Positions 54,104 through 63,503 of a stretch of 64,000 nucleotides of DNA are shown one piece after another (the stretch's first letter is position 1; every line of letters begins with the position of its first letter). Source of the DNA: Neptunicoccus sediminis (GTDB taxonomy: Bacteria; Pseudomonadota; Alphaproteobacteria; Rhodobacterales; Rhodobacteraceae); assembly GCF_001719615.1 (NCBI RefSeq), contig NZ_MDVX01000001.1, positions 372,001-436,000 on the forward strand, written 5' to 3'. The notes below the pieces were generated by a model. It saw only the letters and a program-made list of their open reading frames with translations. It ran no database searches and was not told where the DNA came from. The position numbers were made by a program, and so were the translations under genes.

Positions 54104-54870
54104 ACCTGTAGAACCGAGGAAACGAGAAGTTGGCTGTAGCTGTGCTGCGGATCATCCAGCACCTGATCCGTCAGGCCGGTTTCCACCACATGCCCGTCTT
54201 TCATCACTATCAAACGATCGGCCAGCAGGCGCACCACAGCAAGGTCATGAGTGACGATAATCGCAGACAGTCCCAGATCGCGGACCAACTCGCGGATCAT
54301 GTCCAGCAGACGGGCCTGAACCGACACGTCCAGACCCCCGGTGGGTTCATCCATAAATACCAGTCTCGGCCCTGTCACCAGATTGCGGGCGATTTGCAGC
54401 CGTTGCTGCATCCCCCCCGAAAAAGCAGTGGGTCGGTCGTCGATGCGATCCGCGCGGATTTCCACACGGCCGAGCCAGTCAGCGGCCTGTGCGCGGATGT
54501 CTCCGTAGTGCCGTGCGCCCACAGCCATCAGCCGTTCGCCTACATTGCCACCCGCACTCACCCCCATGCGCAGCCCGTCGCGGGCGTGCTGGTGGACAAA
54601 GGCCCAATCGGTGCGCCCCAGCATACGGCGTTCCGGTTCGGACATGGTGACAGTGTCTTTCAGCCCGTCGGTTTTGGTGTCAAACAGCACCGCGCCGCTG
54701 TCCGGTTCCAGATGCCCGGCCAAACAGTTCAGAAGGGTGGATTTGCCCGATCCGCTTTCCCCGACGATGCCCATGACTTCACCGGGATAGAGATCAAAAG
54801 ACACATCCTTGCAACCGATCCGCTGGCCATAGTATTTCGACAGGTTTTGAACGTCCAACAAAGGGGTCAT
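54100..54870 (-). CDS. phnK: C-P lyase system ATP-binding protein PhnK
   Basis: 256 residues, ABC ATPase with Walker A GESGSGKST, signature SGGMQQRLQIARNL and Walker B LVFMDEPTGGLD. It docks on the PhnJ face of the core complex. Begins with ATGA overlap at the phnJ stop. Confidence 0.95.
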   Translation of the reverse strand: MTPLLDVQNLSKYYGQRIGCKDVSFDLYPGEVMGIVGESGSGKSTLLNCLAGHLEPDSGAVLFDTKTDGLKDTVTMSEPERRMLGRTDWAFVHQHARDGLRMGVSAGGNVGERLMAVGARHYGDIRAQAADWLGRVEIRADRIDDRPTAFSGGMQQRLQIARNLVTGPRLVFMDEPTGGLDVSVQARLLDMIRELVRDLGLSAIIVTHDLAVVRLLADRLIVMKDGHVVETGLTDQVLDDPQHSYSQLLVSSVLQV

Positions 54871-55736
54871 GCCGCATCCTTTCCCATTGGGGTGCCTTGT
54901 GCACCCACGTGGCCCGCCTGCCGGCGGCTTTCGCAGTAATCCGTGTCGGAACAGACAAACATCCGTCCGCCGTCGTCATCTACGATGACTTCATCCAGAT
55001 AGGTGTGATCCGCTGCGCACAGGGCGCAGGCACCCTCGGCTTTGCTGGCCTCAAACGGGTAGTCGTCGAAATCAAGGCTGACCACCTGCGTATAGGGCGG
55101 GATTGCGTAGATACGTTGTTCGCGGCCCGCACCGAACAGCTGGATCGCGGCCATCTCCATCTTGGGGTTGTCAAACCGCGGGATCGGGGAGGGGTCCATT
55201 ACATAACGCCCCTCTACCTTTACCGGATAGGCATAGGCGGTGGCGATCTGGCCGTGCTGGGAAATATCCTCAAAAAGTTTCACGTGGATCAACCCGTATT
55301 CTTCCAGTGCATGCATCTTGCGGGTTTCGGTTTCGCGGGGCTCCAGAAAGCGCAGGGGTTCGGGGATCGGCACCTGATAGACCAGTATCTGGTCCTCGTT
55401 CAGCGGTTCTTCGGGGATGCGATGGCGGGTCTGGATCACACTGGCCTGCGTGGTGGCCTGCGTGACGCCCACAGCGGCGGTCTTTTCAAAGAAACGGCGG
55501 ATCGACACGGCGTTTGTGGTGTCATCGGCACCTTGGTCGATCACCTTCAGCGTGTCATCCGGTGTCAGACAGGCGGCCGTGACCTGCACGCCGCCTGTAC
55601 CCCAGCCATAAGGCATCGGCATTTCGCGGCTGGCAAAAGGCACCTGATATCCCGGTATCGCCAACCCTTTGAGGATCGCACGGCGGATCATGCGTTTGGT
55701 CTGTTCGTCCAGATAGGCGAAGTTATAATCGCTCAT
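54867..55736 (-). CDS. phnJ: Carbon-phosphorus lyase catalytic subunit
   Basis: 289 residues. Cysteines C237, C240, C262 and C268 give CX2CX21CX5C, the iron-sulfur and catalytic-cysteine spacing of PhnJ. It cleaves the C-P bond by a SAM radical and glycyl/thiyl chemistry, releasing alkane and a ribosyl 1,2-cyclic phosphate. The ATG at 55736 has AAGGA about 9 bases ahead; ATGs at 55766 and further upstream are less likely. Between phnI and phnK. Confidence 0.97.
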   Translation of the reverse strand: MSDYNFAYLDEQTKRMIRRAILKGLAIPGYQVPFASREMPMPYGWGTGGVQVTAACLTPDDTLKVIDQGADDTTNAVSIRRFFEKTAAVGVTQATTQASVIQTRHRIPEEPLNEDQILVYQVPIPEPLRFLEPRETETRKMHALEEYGLIHVKLFEDISQHGQIATAYAYPVKVEGRYVMDPSPIPRFDNPKMEMAAIQLFGAGREQRIYAIPPYTQVVSLDFDDYPFEASKAEGACALCAADHTYLDEVIVDDDGGRMFVCSDTDYCESRRQAGHVGAQGTPMGKDAA

Positions 55737-55768
55737 GTCACTGGTCCTTGTGTTTTGGCAGGTCATGG

Positions 55769-56869
55769 TTATTCCGCCGCAAGTCTGGTGTCCGCCTGCG
55801 CGGTGGCGGCGGTGCGGATGGATCGGATCAGTTCCAGTTCGGACTGGAAATCCACGTAATGGGGCAGTTTGATATGCTCCAGAAATCCGGTGGCCTGAAT
55901 ATTGTCGGAATGGCTGAGCACGAATTCCTCGTCCTGCGCGGGGGCACCGGCGAAATCCTCGCCCAGTTCGTTCCAGCGCAGGGCGCGGTCTACCAGCGCC
56001 ATGGAAATCGCCTTGCGCTCGCATTGGCCGAACACCAGCCCATAGCCCCGTGTAAACTGGGGTGGCTCGGTTTTAGAGCCTTTGAACTGGTTCACGGTTT
56101 CACATTCCGTCACCGTTATCTCCCCGATTTCAATGGAAAAACCCAACTCGGGGATGTCCATTTCAATCGCCACCTTTCCGATGCGCAATTCGCCCACAAA
56201 GGCGTGGTTGCGGGCATATCCGCGCTGGGTGGAATAGGCGAGACCCAGCAGGAAACCCTCATCCGCGCGGGTCAGATTTTGCAGGCGCAAGGCACGGTTC
56301 GCGGGCAGTTCCAAAGGCTCTCGCGTCAGGTCCGGCGGAGTGTCATCTGTCGCCTCGGCGGTTTCGATCAAACCGTCTTTGTTGAGAAAATCCATCACAT
56401 GGGGTTTGCGCTCTGCTGCCAGATCAGGGGTGTCCTGCGTTGGCGTTTCCGGCGAACCGCCCTCGGCCGCCAGTTTGAAATCCAGCAGGCGGTGGGTGTA
56501 GTCGAAGGTCGGCCCGAGGATCTGTCCGCCCGGCACGTCTTTGAACGTGGCCGAAATACGCCGCTGGCATTGCATGGTGTCGGTTTCAACCGGACGGGAG
56601 GCGCCGAAACGGGGCAGGGTGGTGCGGTAGGCGCGGATCAGAAAGATCGCTTCAATCAGATCTCCACGGGATTGTTTGATCGCAAGCGCCGCCAGATCAG
56701 GATCGAACAAAGACCCTTCAGACATCACCCGATCCACCGCCAAAGACATCTGTTCACGGATTTGCGCCAGTGACAGCTCGGCCACCGCAGGATCGCCACG
56801 GCGCACCTCGGCCAGCCAGTCATGGGCGGCATCAATGGCCTTTTCACCGCCTTTTACAGCTACATACAT
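55769..56869 (-). CDS. phnI: C-P lyase core subunit PhnI
   Basis: 366 residues, normal PhnI: starts MYVAVKGGEKAI, with EIGEITVTECETVNQFKGSK in the second half. With PhnG, H and L it couples the phosphonate to the ribose of ATP, displacing adenine. Overlaps phnH by 10 bases. Confidence 0.96.
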   Translation of the reverse strand: MYVAVKGGEKAIDAAHDWLAEVRRGDPAVAELSLAQIREQMSLAVDRVMSEGSLFDPDLAALAIKQSRGDLIEAIFLIRAYRTTLPRFGASRPVETDTMQCQRRISATFKDVPGGQILGPTFDYTHRLLDFKLAAEGGSPETPTQDTPDLAAERKPHVMDFLNKDGLIETAEATDDTPPDLTREPLELPANRALRLQNLTRADEGFLLGLAYSTQRGYARNHAFVGELRIGKVAIEMDIPELGFSIEIGEITVTECETVNQFKGSKTEPPQFTRGYGLVFGQCERKAISMALVDRALRWNELGEDFAGAPAQDEEFVLSHSDNIQATGFLEHIKLPHYVDFQSELELIRSIRTAATAQADTRLAAE

Positions 56870-57438
56870 GGGGGTGTCTCCGGTTTGGTGCTGCGGGGCA
56901 GGGCAGCGATTTTGTCACCAGAGGTGAAGAAAAAATCACAGCCCAGCGGGAAGAGTGCCGCATTCGATTGAAACGGCTCCAGCGCGGGCAGGGACAATTG
57001 TGCTTGGTCCTTGATCCCCGGTCCTGTCAGGGTTGTGCCCGATTGCGTCAGTGCTGGCAGTTCGACGATCAGCGTGGCAGCACGGTCGGGATATTGGTCT
57101 GTCCCGATGGCATATTGCGTCAGGGGCAAAAGATCGTCCCACGCGCCAAGGGCAAAATCCGCCAGCGGTGCCGGCACAAACGGCGCACCCGTGTGAAACG
57201 TCAGCCAGTCGCGGATCGGTTGAGAGTCTAAATCCCCCGCCAGATGCAGTTTTGTTTCCGGATCGCATAGGGTCAGCAACAGGCTGCCCGCCGCTGTGGA
57301 CAGACCCTTCGGCGGCACTGCGCCGTCAAGTGTTTCGATCATGCCGGGGCGGGCCATGACGTTCATGATCGCGCGAAAGGCGGTGGCGGATTGCTGGGCG
57401 GCATTGCCAAAACCGCCGGACAGGGCAGAAAGCTGCAT
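56860..57438 (-). CDS. phnH: C-P lyase core subunit PhnH
   Basis: 192 residues. FRAIMNVMARPGMI near 21 is the typical N-terminal PhnH block; GPGIKDQ lies near 140. A PLP-transferase-like fold without catalytic lysine by family. The ATG at 57438 overlaps the phnG stop by one base, which decides it over the longer upstream frame that runs inside phnG. Confidence 0.94.
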   Translation of the reverse strand: MQLSALSGGFGNAAQQSATAFRAIMNVMARPGMIETLDGAVPPKGLSTAAGSLLLTLCDPETKLHLAGDLDSQPIRDWLTFHTGAPFVPAPLADFALGAWDDLLPLTQYAIGTDQYPDRAATLIVELPALTQSGTTLTGPGIKDQAQLSLPALEPFQSNAALFPLGCDFFFTSGDKIAALPRSTKPETPPCM

Positions 57439-57881
57439 CAGTCGTCTCCTCTGACCATGGTGAAGAAATCCACTTTGGTGGCATTTGCGCGGAGCTGAAT
57501 GGCGGCTTGTTGCCTTGCACGGGTCTCGCGCAGGGGGTGCAGAATCTCTGTTTCGATCCGGTCTGCTGCCGGTGTCTGCATTAACGCGTCCACCAACGCG
57601 GCCTGTGTGGCGTGGGCCTTGTCGCGCCCCTGCACATAGCTGTGACCGACCGTCCCCTCGTCCAGCCGGAGCGAGCAACGGGTCACTGTGACCTCTCCCA
57701 CATTAAACGCAGAGCCGGTGCCGCCCGTGCGTCCGCGCACCATGACACCGCCCGTTTCAGGCTGGCGCAGTACCGTAAACCTGTGGGTTTCAGACAGGGT
57801 CTGGCAAAGTTCTTTAACGGCCTGGGGGGCTGATTTTGCCAGCAACCCCATCCAGTTTCTGCGGTTCGTTTGATCATCCAT
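57438..57881 (-). CDS. phnG: C-P lyase core subunit PhnG
   Basis: 147 residues, first gene of the phnGHIJKLN operon. Blocks NRRNWMGLLAKS, LRQPETGGVMVRGRTGGTG and FNVGEVTVTRC identify PhnG. No ribosome-binding site is visible: the bases directly before the ATG form the CTAGACAAGT operator copy, so translation may start on a short or leaderless mRNA. Confidence 0.95.
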   Translation of the reverse strand: MDDQTNRRNWMGLLAKSAPQAVKELCQTLSETHRFTVLRQPETGGVMVRGRTGGTGSAFNVGEVTVTRCSLRLDEGTVGHSYVQGRDKAHATQAALVDALMQTPAADRIETEILHPLRETRARQQAAIQLRANATKVDFFTMVRGDD

Positions 57882-57928
57882 CTAGACAAGTTCCCGATGT
57901 GTCTATTATACTATACAACTAGACAAGT
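57882..57928. promoter_or_regulatory. PhnF operator and divergent phnG/phnF promoters
   Basis: Two direct copies of CTAGACAAGT (57882-57891, 57919-57928) and an inverted TGTCTA/TAGACA pair (57900-57905 / 57920-57925) flank an AT core. The core reads TATAAT on the minus strand (57910-57905) and TATACT on the plus strand (57907-57912). A GntR repressor bound here would block both promoters. Confidence 0.65.
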
Positions 57929-57981
57929 GGTAGCGCGATTCCGGTGCGCTTGCCAGATGAATTTTGTGAAGGTTTTGTGAC

Positions 57982-58689
57982 GTGAAAAAACAGCCAGTCT
58001 GGAAAGATATTGCCGAGCGGATCAGCCGTGATATTGCCAAGGGGCATCACAAGGCGGGGGAAAAACTGCCAACGGAAGCGGCCTATGCCGCGCGGTTCGG
58101 GGTGAACCGCCACACGGTCCGTCACGCGATTTCCGCGCTTGTGGAAGAGGGACTGGTCTATACGCGGCGCGGTGCGGGGGCTTTTGTCGCCTCTGATCCG
58201 GTGCGCTATTCCGTTGGTAAACGTGTGCGCTTTCATCAGTCTGTGGCAGAGGCGGGGCATCAGGGGTCAAAAGAGTTCCTGTCGATGACAACCCGCCCTG
58301 CGGATGCAGAAGAGGCCCGCGCTTTGGCAAGGCGCAAGGGCATTCAGGTGCATGTGGTTGAAGGTCTGGCGCGGGTGAATGAAACGCCGGTTGCGCATTT
58401 CTTATCAGTGTTTCCGGCGGCCCGGTTCACTGATCTGCTGGCGCATTTGCAGGCGCTTAATTCGATTACCGCCGCCTTTGCAGCCTGCGGGGTGCAGGAC
58501 TACACCCGTCAGGAAACACGGCTGGCCGCAGTCAACGCCAATGCAACCTCGGGCGGTCTGTTAAACCTTCCGGCGGGCGCTGCCCTGTTGCGCAGCATCA
58601 ACGTCGATGTGGATATGGACGGGCAGCCGGTGGAATACGGCCGCACATGGTTTTCAGGCCAGCACATTGAGCTGGTCATCAAGGATTAA
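57982..58689 (+). CDS. phnF: Phosphonate-responsive GntR/UTRA repressor PhnF
   Basis: 235 residues: N-terminal GntR winged helix (about 5-72; KLPTEAAYAARFGVNRHTVRHAI) and a C-terminal UTRA (chorismate-lyase-fold) effector domain. Divergent from phnG with two direct operator repeats in between. PhnF represses C-P lyase genes in other bacteria. It is followed by a strong terminator. Confidence 0.93.
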   Translation: MKKQPVWKDIAERISRDIAKGHHKAGEKLPTEAAYAARFGVNRHTVRHAISALVEEGLVYTRRGAGAFVASDPVRYSVGKRVRFHQSVAEAGHQGSKEFLSMTTRPADAEEARALARRKGIQVHVVEGLARVNETPVAHFLSVFPAARFTDLLAHLQALNSITAAFAACGVQDYTRQETRLAAVNANATSGGLLNLPAGAALLRSINVDVDMDGQPVEYGRTWFSGQHIELVIKD

Positions 58690-58758
58690 CCCGCCCCGAA
58701 ATTCGGTGGAAAAGCGGCGCGGGCAGGGGGATACACCCTCGGCTGTGCTCGGGCGGTT

Positions 58759-58803
58759 AAGACTCTTGAGGCCCTTATGTTATTAGGTTCAAGAGTCTTT
58801 GTT
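58759..58803 (+). terminator. Terminator of phnF, overlapping the end of phnE2
   Basis: Perfect 11-bp stem (58759-58769 / 58789-58799), 19-base loop, TTTGTTT tail on the plus strand. The right arm contains the last codons and stop of phnE2 on the other strand. Confidence 0.75.
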
Positions 58804-60114
58804 TCCGATCAGTTTTCCGCGCAGCCAGCCGGAAATCGTGTCCATCATCATCACCATCAAAACAATTAGAACGATGTAGTAAGTGACTTCTTCCCAGTCC
58901 TTGCCGGTAATGATCGCCTGTGTCAGCAACAGCCCGATACCGCCCCCCACAATCGCGCCGATGATGGTGGCGCTGCGGGTGTTGGATTCCAGATTATAGA
59001 GCACCTGACTGATGAATACGGGGGTGATCTGCGGGATGACGCCAAAGCGGTAACGCTGAATAGGTATCGCGCCGGTCGAACGAATACCTTCGATCTGTTT
59101 ATCGTCCACATTTTCAAGAGTCTCCGAGAACATCTTGCCAAAGGTGCCGGTGTCCGTCAGCAGGATCGCCAGTGCGCCGGTCAGTGGTCCGGGACCAAAA
59201 GCACGGGACAGGATGATGGTCCAGATCAGACCATCCACACCCCGCAGGAAATCAAAAATCCGCCGCATGGAGAACCGCGCCACCATATTTTTCGTGAAGT
59301 TCTGTGCCGACAGAAAGGCCAGCGGCAAGGCGATCAGCGCCGCACCGATTGTTCCCAAGAAGGCCATAAGGATCGTCTCAAAAATCGCCCAAGCCACATC
59401 AGAGTGCCGCCACATCGCGTTGTTCCAAAAGCCGTCCCACATCAGCGCGAGATTGCTTCTATTCGGGTCGATCCGCGGCGCAGAGCTGGCAAGATAGGCC
59501 AGTTGTGCGGGGCTTTTCCCGTAAAAGGGACTGTCGAGCGTGAAGAAAAACATCTCCCATCCGGTGAAATAACGAAAGATTTCGGTTTTGGCTTTGGTCA
59601 CATTGATCCGCCCGCCCGGTACGGTGATCGCGACGCGGTTGCGTGAGGCCGAGATGAAATCGGGTATTTCGGCTGTGGGCAGTTCAAGGTCGATGCCGCT
59701 GTTGCGGGTGGTGACAATGATCGGGCCATAGTCCGGTACGTCGTAGTAGACAACTTTTCCGGACAGTTCGACCACGCTGTTATCACGCAAGGTTACAAAG
59801 GCATCCGTGCCGTCGCTCTCGACCCATTCGGGGTAGCTGCCTTCGGGATAACGGCCCTTTTTTTCACCTTCGATTGCCGCCGTAAGGGTGCCTGCTCCAC
59901 GGTTTGATTTGGTGATATGCGTTTTGTAGGAATAGCTGTCCGCCACCAGCGTGCGTGCGTTTTCAAGGCTGGCCCGCTGGCCAAGTCCACCGATGTCAAA
60001 CGTGAAGAAGATGTAGACGAAATAGGTCAGAACCGCACTGAGCAGGGCAAAAGACAGGGTCTTTTTACCGTTCACCTGCCGGACGGCGCCGGATTTCAAA
60101 GTTGCAGTGGTCAT
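58789..60114 (-). CDS. phnE: Phosphonate ABC transporter permease PhnE (second, long form)
   Basis: 441 residues. The C-terminal 230 residues are a standard PhnE permease with the EAA-type loop (GIRSTGAIPIQRYRFGVIPQ near 365). The N-terminal half has one membrane helix and a large periplasmic insert (about 45-210), typical of the second PhnE of alphaproteobacteria. Start at 60114 forms ATGA with the first phnE stop. Confidence 0.93.
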   Translation of the reverse strand: MTTATLKSGAVRQVNGKKTLSFALLSAVLTYFVYIFFTFDIGGLGQRASLENARTLVADSYSYKTHITKSNRGAGTLTAAIEGEKKGRYPEGSYPEWVESDGTDAFVTLRDNSVVELSGKVVYYDVPDYGPIIVTTRNSGIDLELPTAEIPDFISASRNRVAITVPGGRINVTKAKTEIFRYFTGWEMFFFTLDSPFYGKSPAQLAYLASSAPRIDPNRSNLALMWDGFWNNAMWRHSDVAWAIFETILMAFLGTIGAALIALPLAFLSAQNFTKNMVARFSMRRIFDFLRGVDGLIWTIILSRAFGPGPLTGALAILLTDTGTFGKMFSETLENVDDKQIEGIRSTGAIPIQRYRFGVIPQITPVFISQVLYNLESNTRSATIIGAIVGGGIGLLLTQAIITGKDWEEVTYYIVLIVLMVMMMDTISGWLRGKLIGNKDS

Positions 60115-60959
60115 TTGGTGTCTCCCACCAGTGTGTTGCGCAGAAGGCCGGACAGTTGGTCCACGGCGACGATGGCGAGGAACAACAGGATAAAGATCGC
60201 GGCGGCCTCGTCGTATTTGCCCTGCCCCCAACTGATCGCGTTGCGCAGGTCATAGCCGATACCGCCCGCGCCCACGAAACCCAGAATGGCAGAGGCGCGG
60301 ATGTTGATTTCAAACCGCAGCAGGGCGTAGCTGATGAAGTTCGGGGACACCTGCGGGATCACCCCCAGCCACATCCGCTGCATCCAGCCCGCCCCGACAG
60401 AGGCAAGACCCTCAACCGGTCTCAGATCGGCGTTTTCGGTGACTTCGGAAAACAATTTGCCAAGCGCCCCGACCGTATGAAAGGCAATGGCGATCATGGC
60501 AGGGACAGGGCCGCCGCCAAGAATGAAGATCAGCACAAGGGCGATGACGATTTCAGGAATGGCCCGCATGATGTCGGAGATGCGGCGAAATACAGGGATC
60601 ATGCGGGGCCAGCGGGCCAGACCGCGGGTGGACAGCAGCGCCAGAAAAACCGCCGCAATCGCGCCGGCCAGTGTAGCCGCAGCAGCGATGTTCAGGGTTT
60701 CCACAAGGCTCGGGAAAAAGGCAACCAGATGGGCGGGCAGCAGGGTGATTTTCTGCGCGGCCTCGCCCAGAACCTCCGCAGGGAAGTCGAGCACATGGGG
60801 CAGACCGTTCCAGAAACCTCCGGCGTTCCGCTCGTCTGCGGTGATGAAGCCGCTGCAAAGCATGGCCACCAGAAGGACCAGCATCACGCCGCTATAGAGT
60901 CTTTTTCGGTGGGTTTGGGCCAGATAGCTGGCGCGGGTATCCAATGCGCTCGGTGACAT
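60111..60959 (-). CDS. phnE: Phosphonate ABC transporter permease PhnE (first)
   Basis: 282 residues with six membrane helices and the EAA loop GLASVGAGWMQRMWLGVIPQ near 185. Forms the channel with the second PhnE; ATP supplied by PhnC, substrate by PhnD. 79 bases separate it from phnD. Confidence 0.95.
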   Translation of the reverse strand: MSPSALDTRASYLAQTHRKRLYSGVMLVLLVAMLCSGFITADERNAGGFWNGLPHVLDFPAEVLGEAAQKITLLPAHLVAFFPSLVETLNIAAAATLAGAIAAVFLALLSTRGLARWPRMIPVFRRISDIMRAIPEIVIALVLIFILGGGPVPAMIAIAFHTVGALGKLFSEVTENADLRPVEGLASVGAGWMQRMWLGVIPQVSPNFISYALLRFEINIRASAILGFVGAGGIGYDLRNAISWGQGKYDEAAAIFILLFLAIVAVDQLSGLLRNTLVGDTK

Positions 60960-61038
60960 TTTATTTTCCTGGGGAGTCTGAAAAAATTGACCGAGCAGAA
61001 CGGGGTTCAGCTCGGCCAGATGCGGGTTGAAAATCTCT

Positions 61039-61941
61039 TTAGTTGGATTTCAATTCGCGGGCTTTGATAATAACATCATAGGCTTCATGGGTAATTGGCG
61101 CGAAGGCTTTGGCCTCGCCGTTGGCCACACCATAGGCACAGTCAGGGTCCATCGCGTGCAGTGAGCCTACCAGACCTGTCATCTTGATCTTAACGTCTGC
61201 AGGCAGGGATTTGCGCAGAACGACGGGACCTTCGGGGATGGTCTTGGATTTCCAGATCTGAACCATCTCGTTCATATCCACCAGACCCGCATCAACCGCC
61301 TTGCGCAGCGCACCGGAGTTGTAGCCGTCTTCCCAGTTGCCCAGACCGTCGGCCCATGTCACGCCTGCGTCGATGTCACCGTTGGCAACTGCAACAATGG
61401 TCTGTTCGTGACCGCCGGTGAATTTCACTTCACCGAAGTAGTCGCCAGAGTCCATAGACGCACCGGTTGCCGCAGGAATTTCAATGGACGGGATCAGGAA
61501 GCCTGATGTGGAGTTCGGATCACCAAAGCCGAAAACCTTGTCTTTCATGTCTTCCAGCGACGTGATGCCGCTGTCCTTGCGGGCAAAGCCGATGGAATAA
61601 TAACCGTAACCGCCATCTGCATTGTATTTCACCAGAACCGGCTCAACCGCGTCGGGATCGGAGAGGTAGGTCTTTGCGTAGCCGGATGCGCCAAGCCATG
61701 CCATGTCGATAGTGCCGCCCAACAGCCCCTGAATAACGCCGTTGTAATCGGCTGGGGCGAACAGTTTGGTTTCAACGCCCAGCAGATCGGTCGTTTTGTC
61801 CGCCAGACACTGGTAGCTGTTCATCCGGTCCTGTGCGTTTTCGCCACCCAGAATGCCGATGCGGAATTCGGTGATCTCTTGGGCCTGTACAGCACCGCAC
61901 AGGGCGGATGTCGCAAGGATCGCTGCGATCAGTTTTTTCAT
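61039..61941 (-). CDS. phnD: Phosphonate ABC transporter substrate-binding protein
   Basis: 300 residues. 20-residue signal peptide ending VQA, then a PhnD-type mature protein with DMAWLGASGY near 79, FGFGDPNSTSGFLIPS near 134 and ANGDIDAGVTW near 185, which contact the phosphonate in known structures. Follows phnC after 54 bases. Confidence 0.96.
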   Translation of the reverse strand: MKKLIAAILATSALCGAVQAQEITEFRIGILGGENAQDRMNSYQCLADKTTDLLGVETKLFAPADYNGVIQGLLGGTIDMAWLGASGYAKTYLSDPDAVEPVLVKYNADGGYGYYSIGFARKDSGITSLEDMKDKVFGFGDPNSTSGFLIPSIEIPAATGASMDSGDYFGEVKFTGGHEQTIVAVANGDIDAGVTWADGLGNWEDGYNSGALRKAVDAGLVDMNEMVQIWKSKTIPEGPVVLRKSLPADVKIKMTGLVGSLHAMDPDCAYGVANGEAKAFAPITHEAYDVIIKARELKSN

Positions 61942-61995
61942 TGGTCTTTCTCCAGTCGAAAATCCCGCCGGTATTGACGGGTTAGGGTTGAATTG

Positions 61996-62811
<816 letters not shown>

Positions 62812-62854
62812 GTGTCACCCGATGTTCTGTCAGGGCGGGGAATAAGCGGGCTAT

Positions 62855-62872
62855 GCGTCATGCAGTTGTCAG
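62855..62872. promoter_or_regulatory. Pho-box-like direct repeat upstream of phnC
   Basis: Two GTCA cores exactly 11 bases apart (62857-62860, 62868-62871) in a 7-4-7 layout near the CTGTCAT Pho-box consensus, 5 of 7 matches each. Orientation is opposite to phnC. The rest of 62812-62980 shows nothing further. Confidence 0.35.
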
Positions 62873-62988
62873 TTTCTTAAAGGTTTTGTGAACACGCATT
62901 TTTTCCTGTTTTGCAGAACGCGGCAGAGGTGCTTCTGAGCCAAAGGCACCGTGTTACTCGTCTCACGAAAAAGAGAGATATGCCTGTG

Positions 62989-63015
62989 TTGACTTCCCTG
63001 ACTTATTTTGTCAGG
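62989..63015 (+). promoter_or_regulatory. Iron-responsive-looking promoter/operator before hemP
   Basis: TTGACT (62989-62994) is followed by an inverted repeat CCTGAC, 7 bases, GTCAGG (62997-63015), placed where a bound repressor would block the -10 region. The downstream hemP and imelysin genes belong to iron regulons in related bacteria. The regulator is not identified. Confidence 0.5.
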
Positions 63016-63090
63016 TAATTGTCATCAGCCACCCGAATGCGGAATCACCGGGCAGCCAGCACGCGAAATCAAAGACGAGAGGGGCTGAAC

Positions 63091-63216
63091 ATGGCTGACC
63101 CGTCCACCCGGACCATCCGACACGGGAAACCGCGTTTAACGGACGTTTGTCCGAATTGGGGCGACTGGCCTGTTGAATGGCACTCTCGGGATCGAGGGAT
63201 AGAAACATGGGTATAG
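63091..63216 (+). CDS. Possible 41-residue ORF overlapping the hemP start
   Basis: MADPSTRTIRHG... is preceded by GAGGGG 6 bases before its ATG and ends 10 bases inside hemP. It could couple translation to hemP. No family recognised; it may be fortuitous. Confidence 0.25.
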   Translation: MADPSTRTIRHGKPRLTDVCPNWGDWPVEWHSRDRGIETWV

Positions 63217-63404
63217 TTTACAAAGATATGCAGATTACTGGCGGACAGGGTGCAGCAGACGGATTTTCGACCCCCGTCAGCCAAACGCCAGTCCATGCGG
63301 CTGCCGAACTGACCGAGCACGGGCCAACCGCCTATATCCGGCATCTCGATCAGGTCTACACCCTGCGTATCACCCGTGCAAACAAGCTGATCCTGACAAA
63401 ATGA
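63207..63404 (+). CDS. hemP: Hemin uptake protein HemP
   Basis: 65 residues. The C-terminal third, YIRHLDQVYTLRITRANKL followed by ILTK, matches the HemP family, whose members end in LRITRxxKLILTK. HemP/HmuP is a small regulator/cofactor for haem-receptor expression. Start at 63207 by family length. Confidence 0.85.
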   Translation: MGIVYKDMQITGGQGAADGFSTPVSQTPVHAAAELTEHGPTAYIRHLDQVYTLRITRANKLILTK

Positions 63405-63503
63405 ACCCGCTGGCGACCTGACGGGGCGACCCAACGGGGCGGTGCGGCTTGCGTGCCGCCCGAACGCCGCAAACCACGCTTTACCAAGCAGAAAGACCCT
63501 AAC

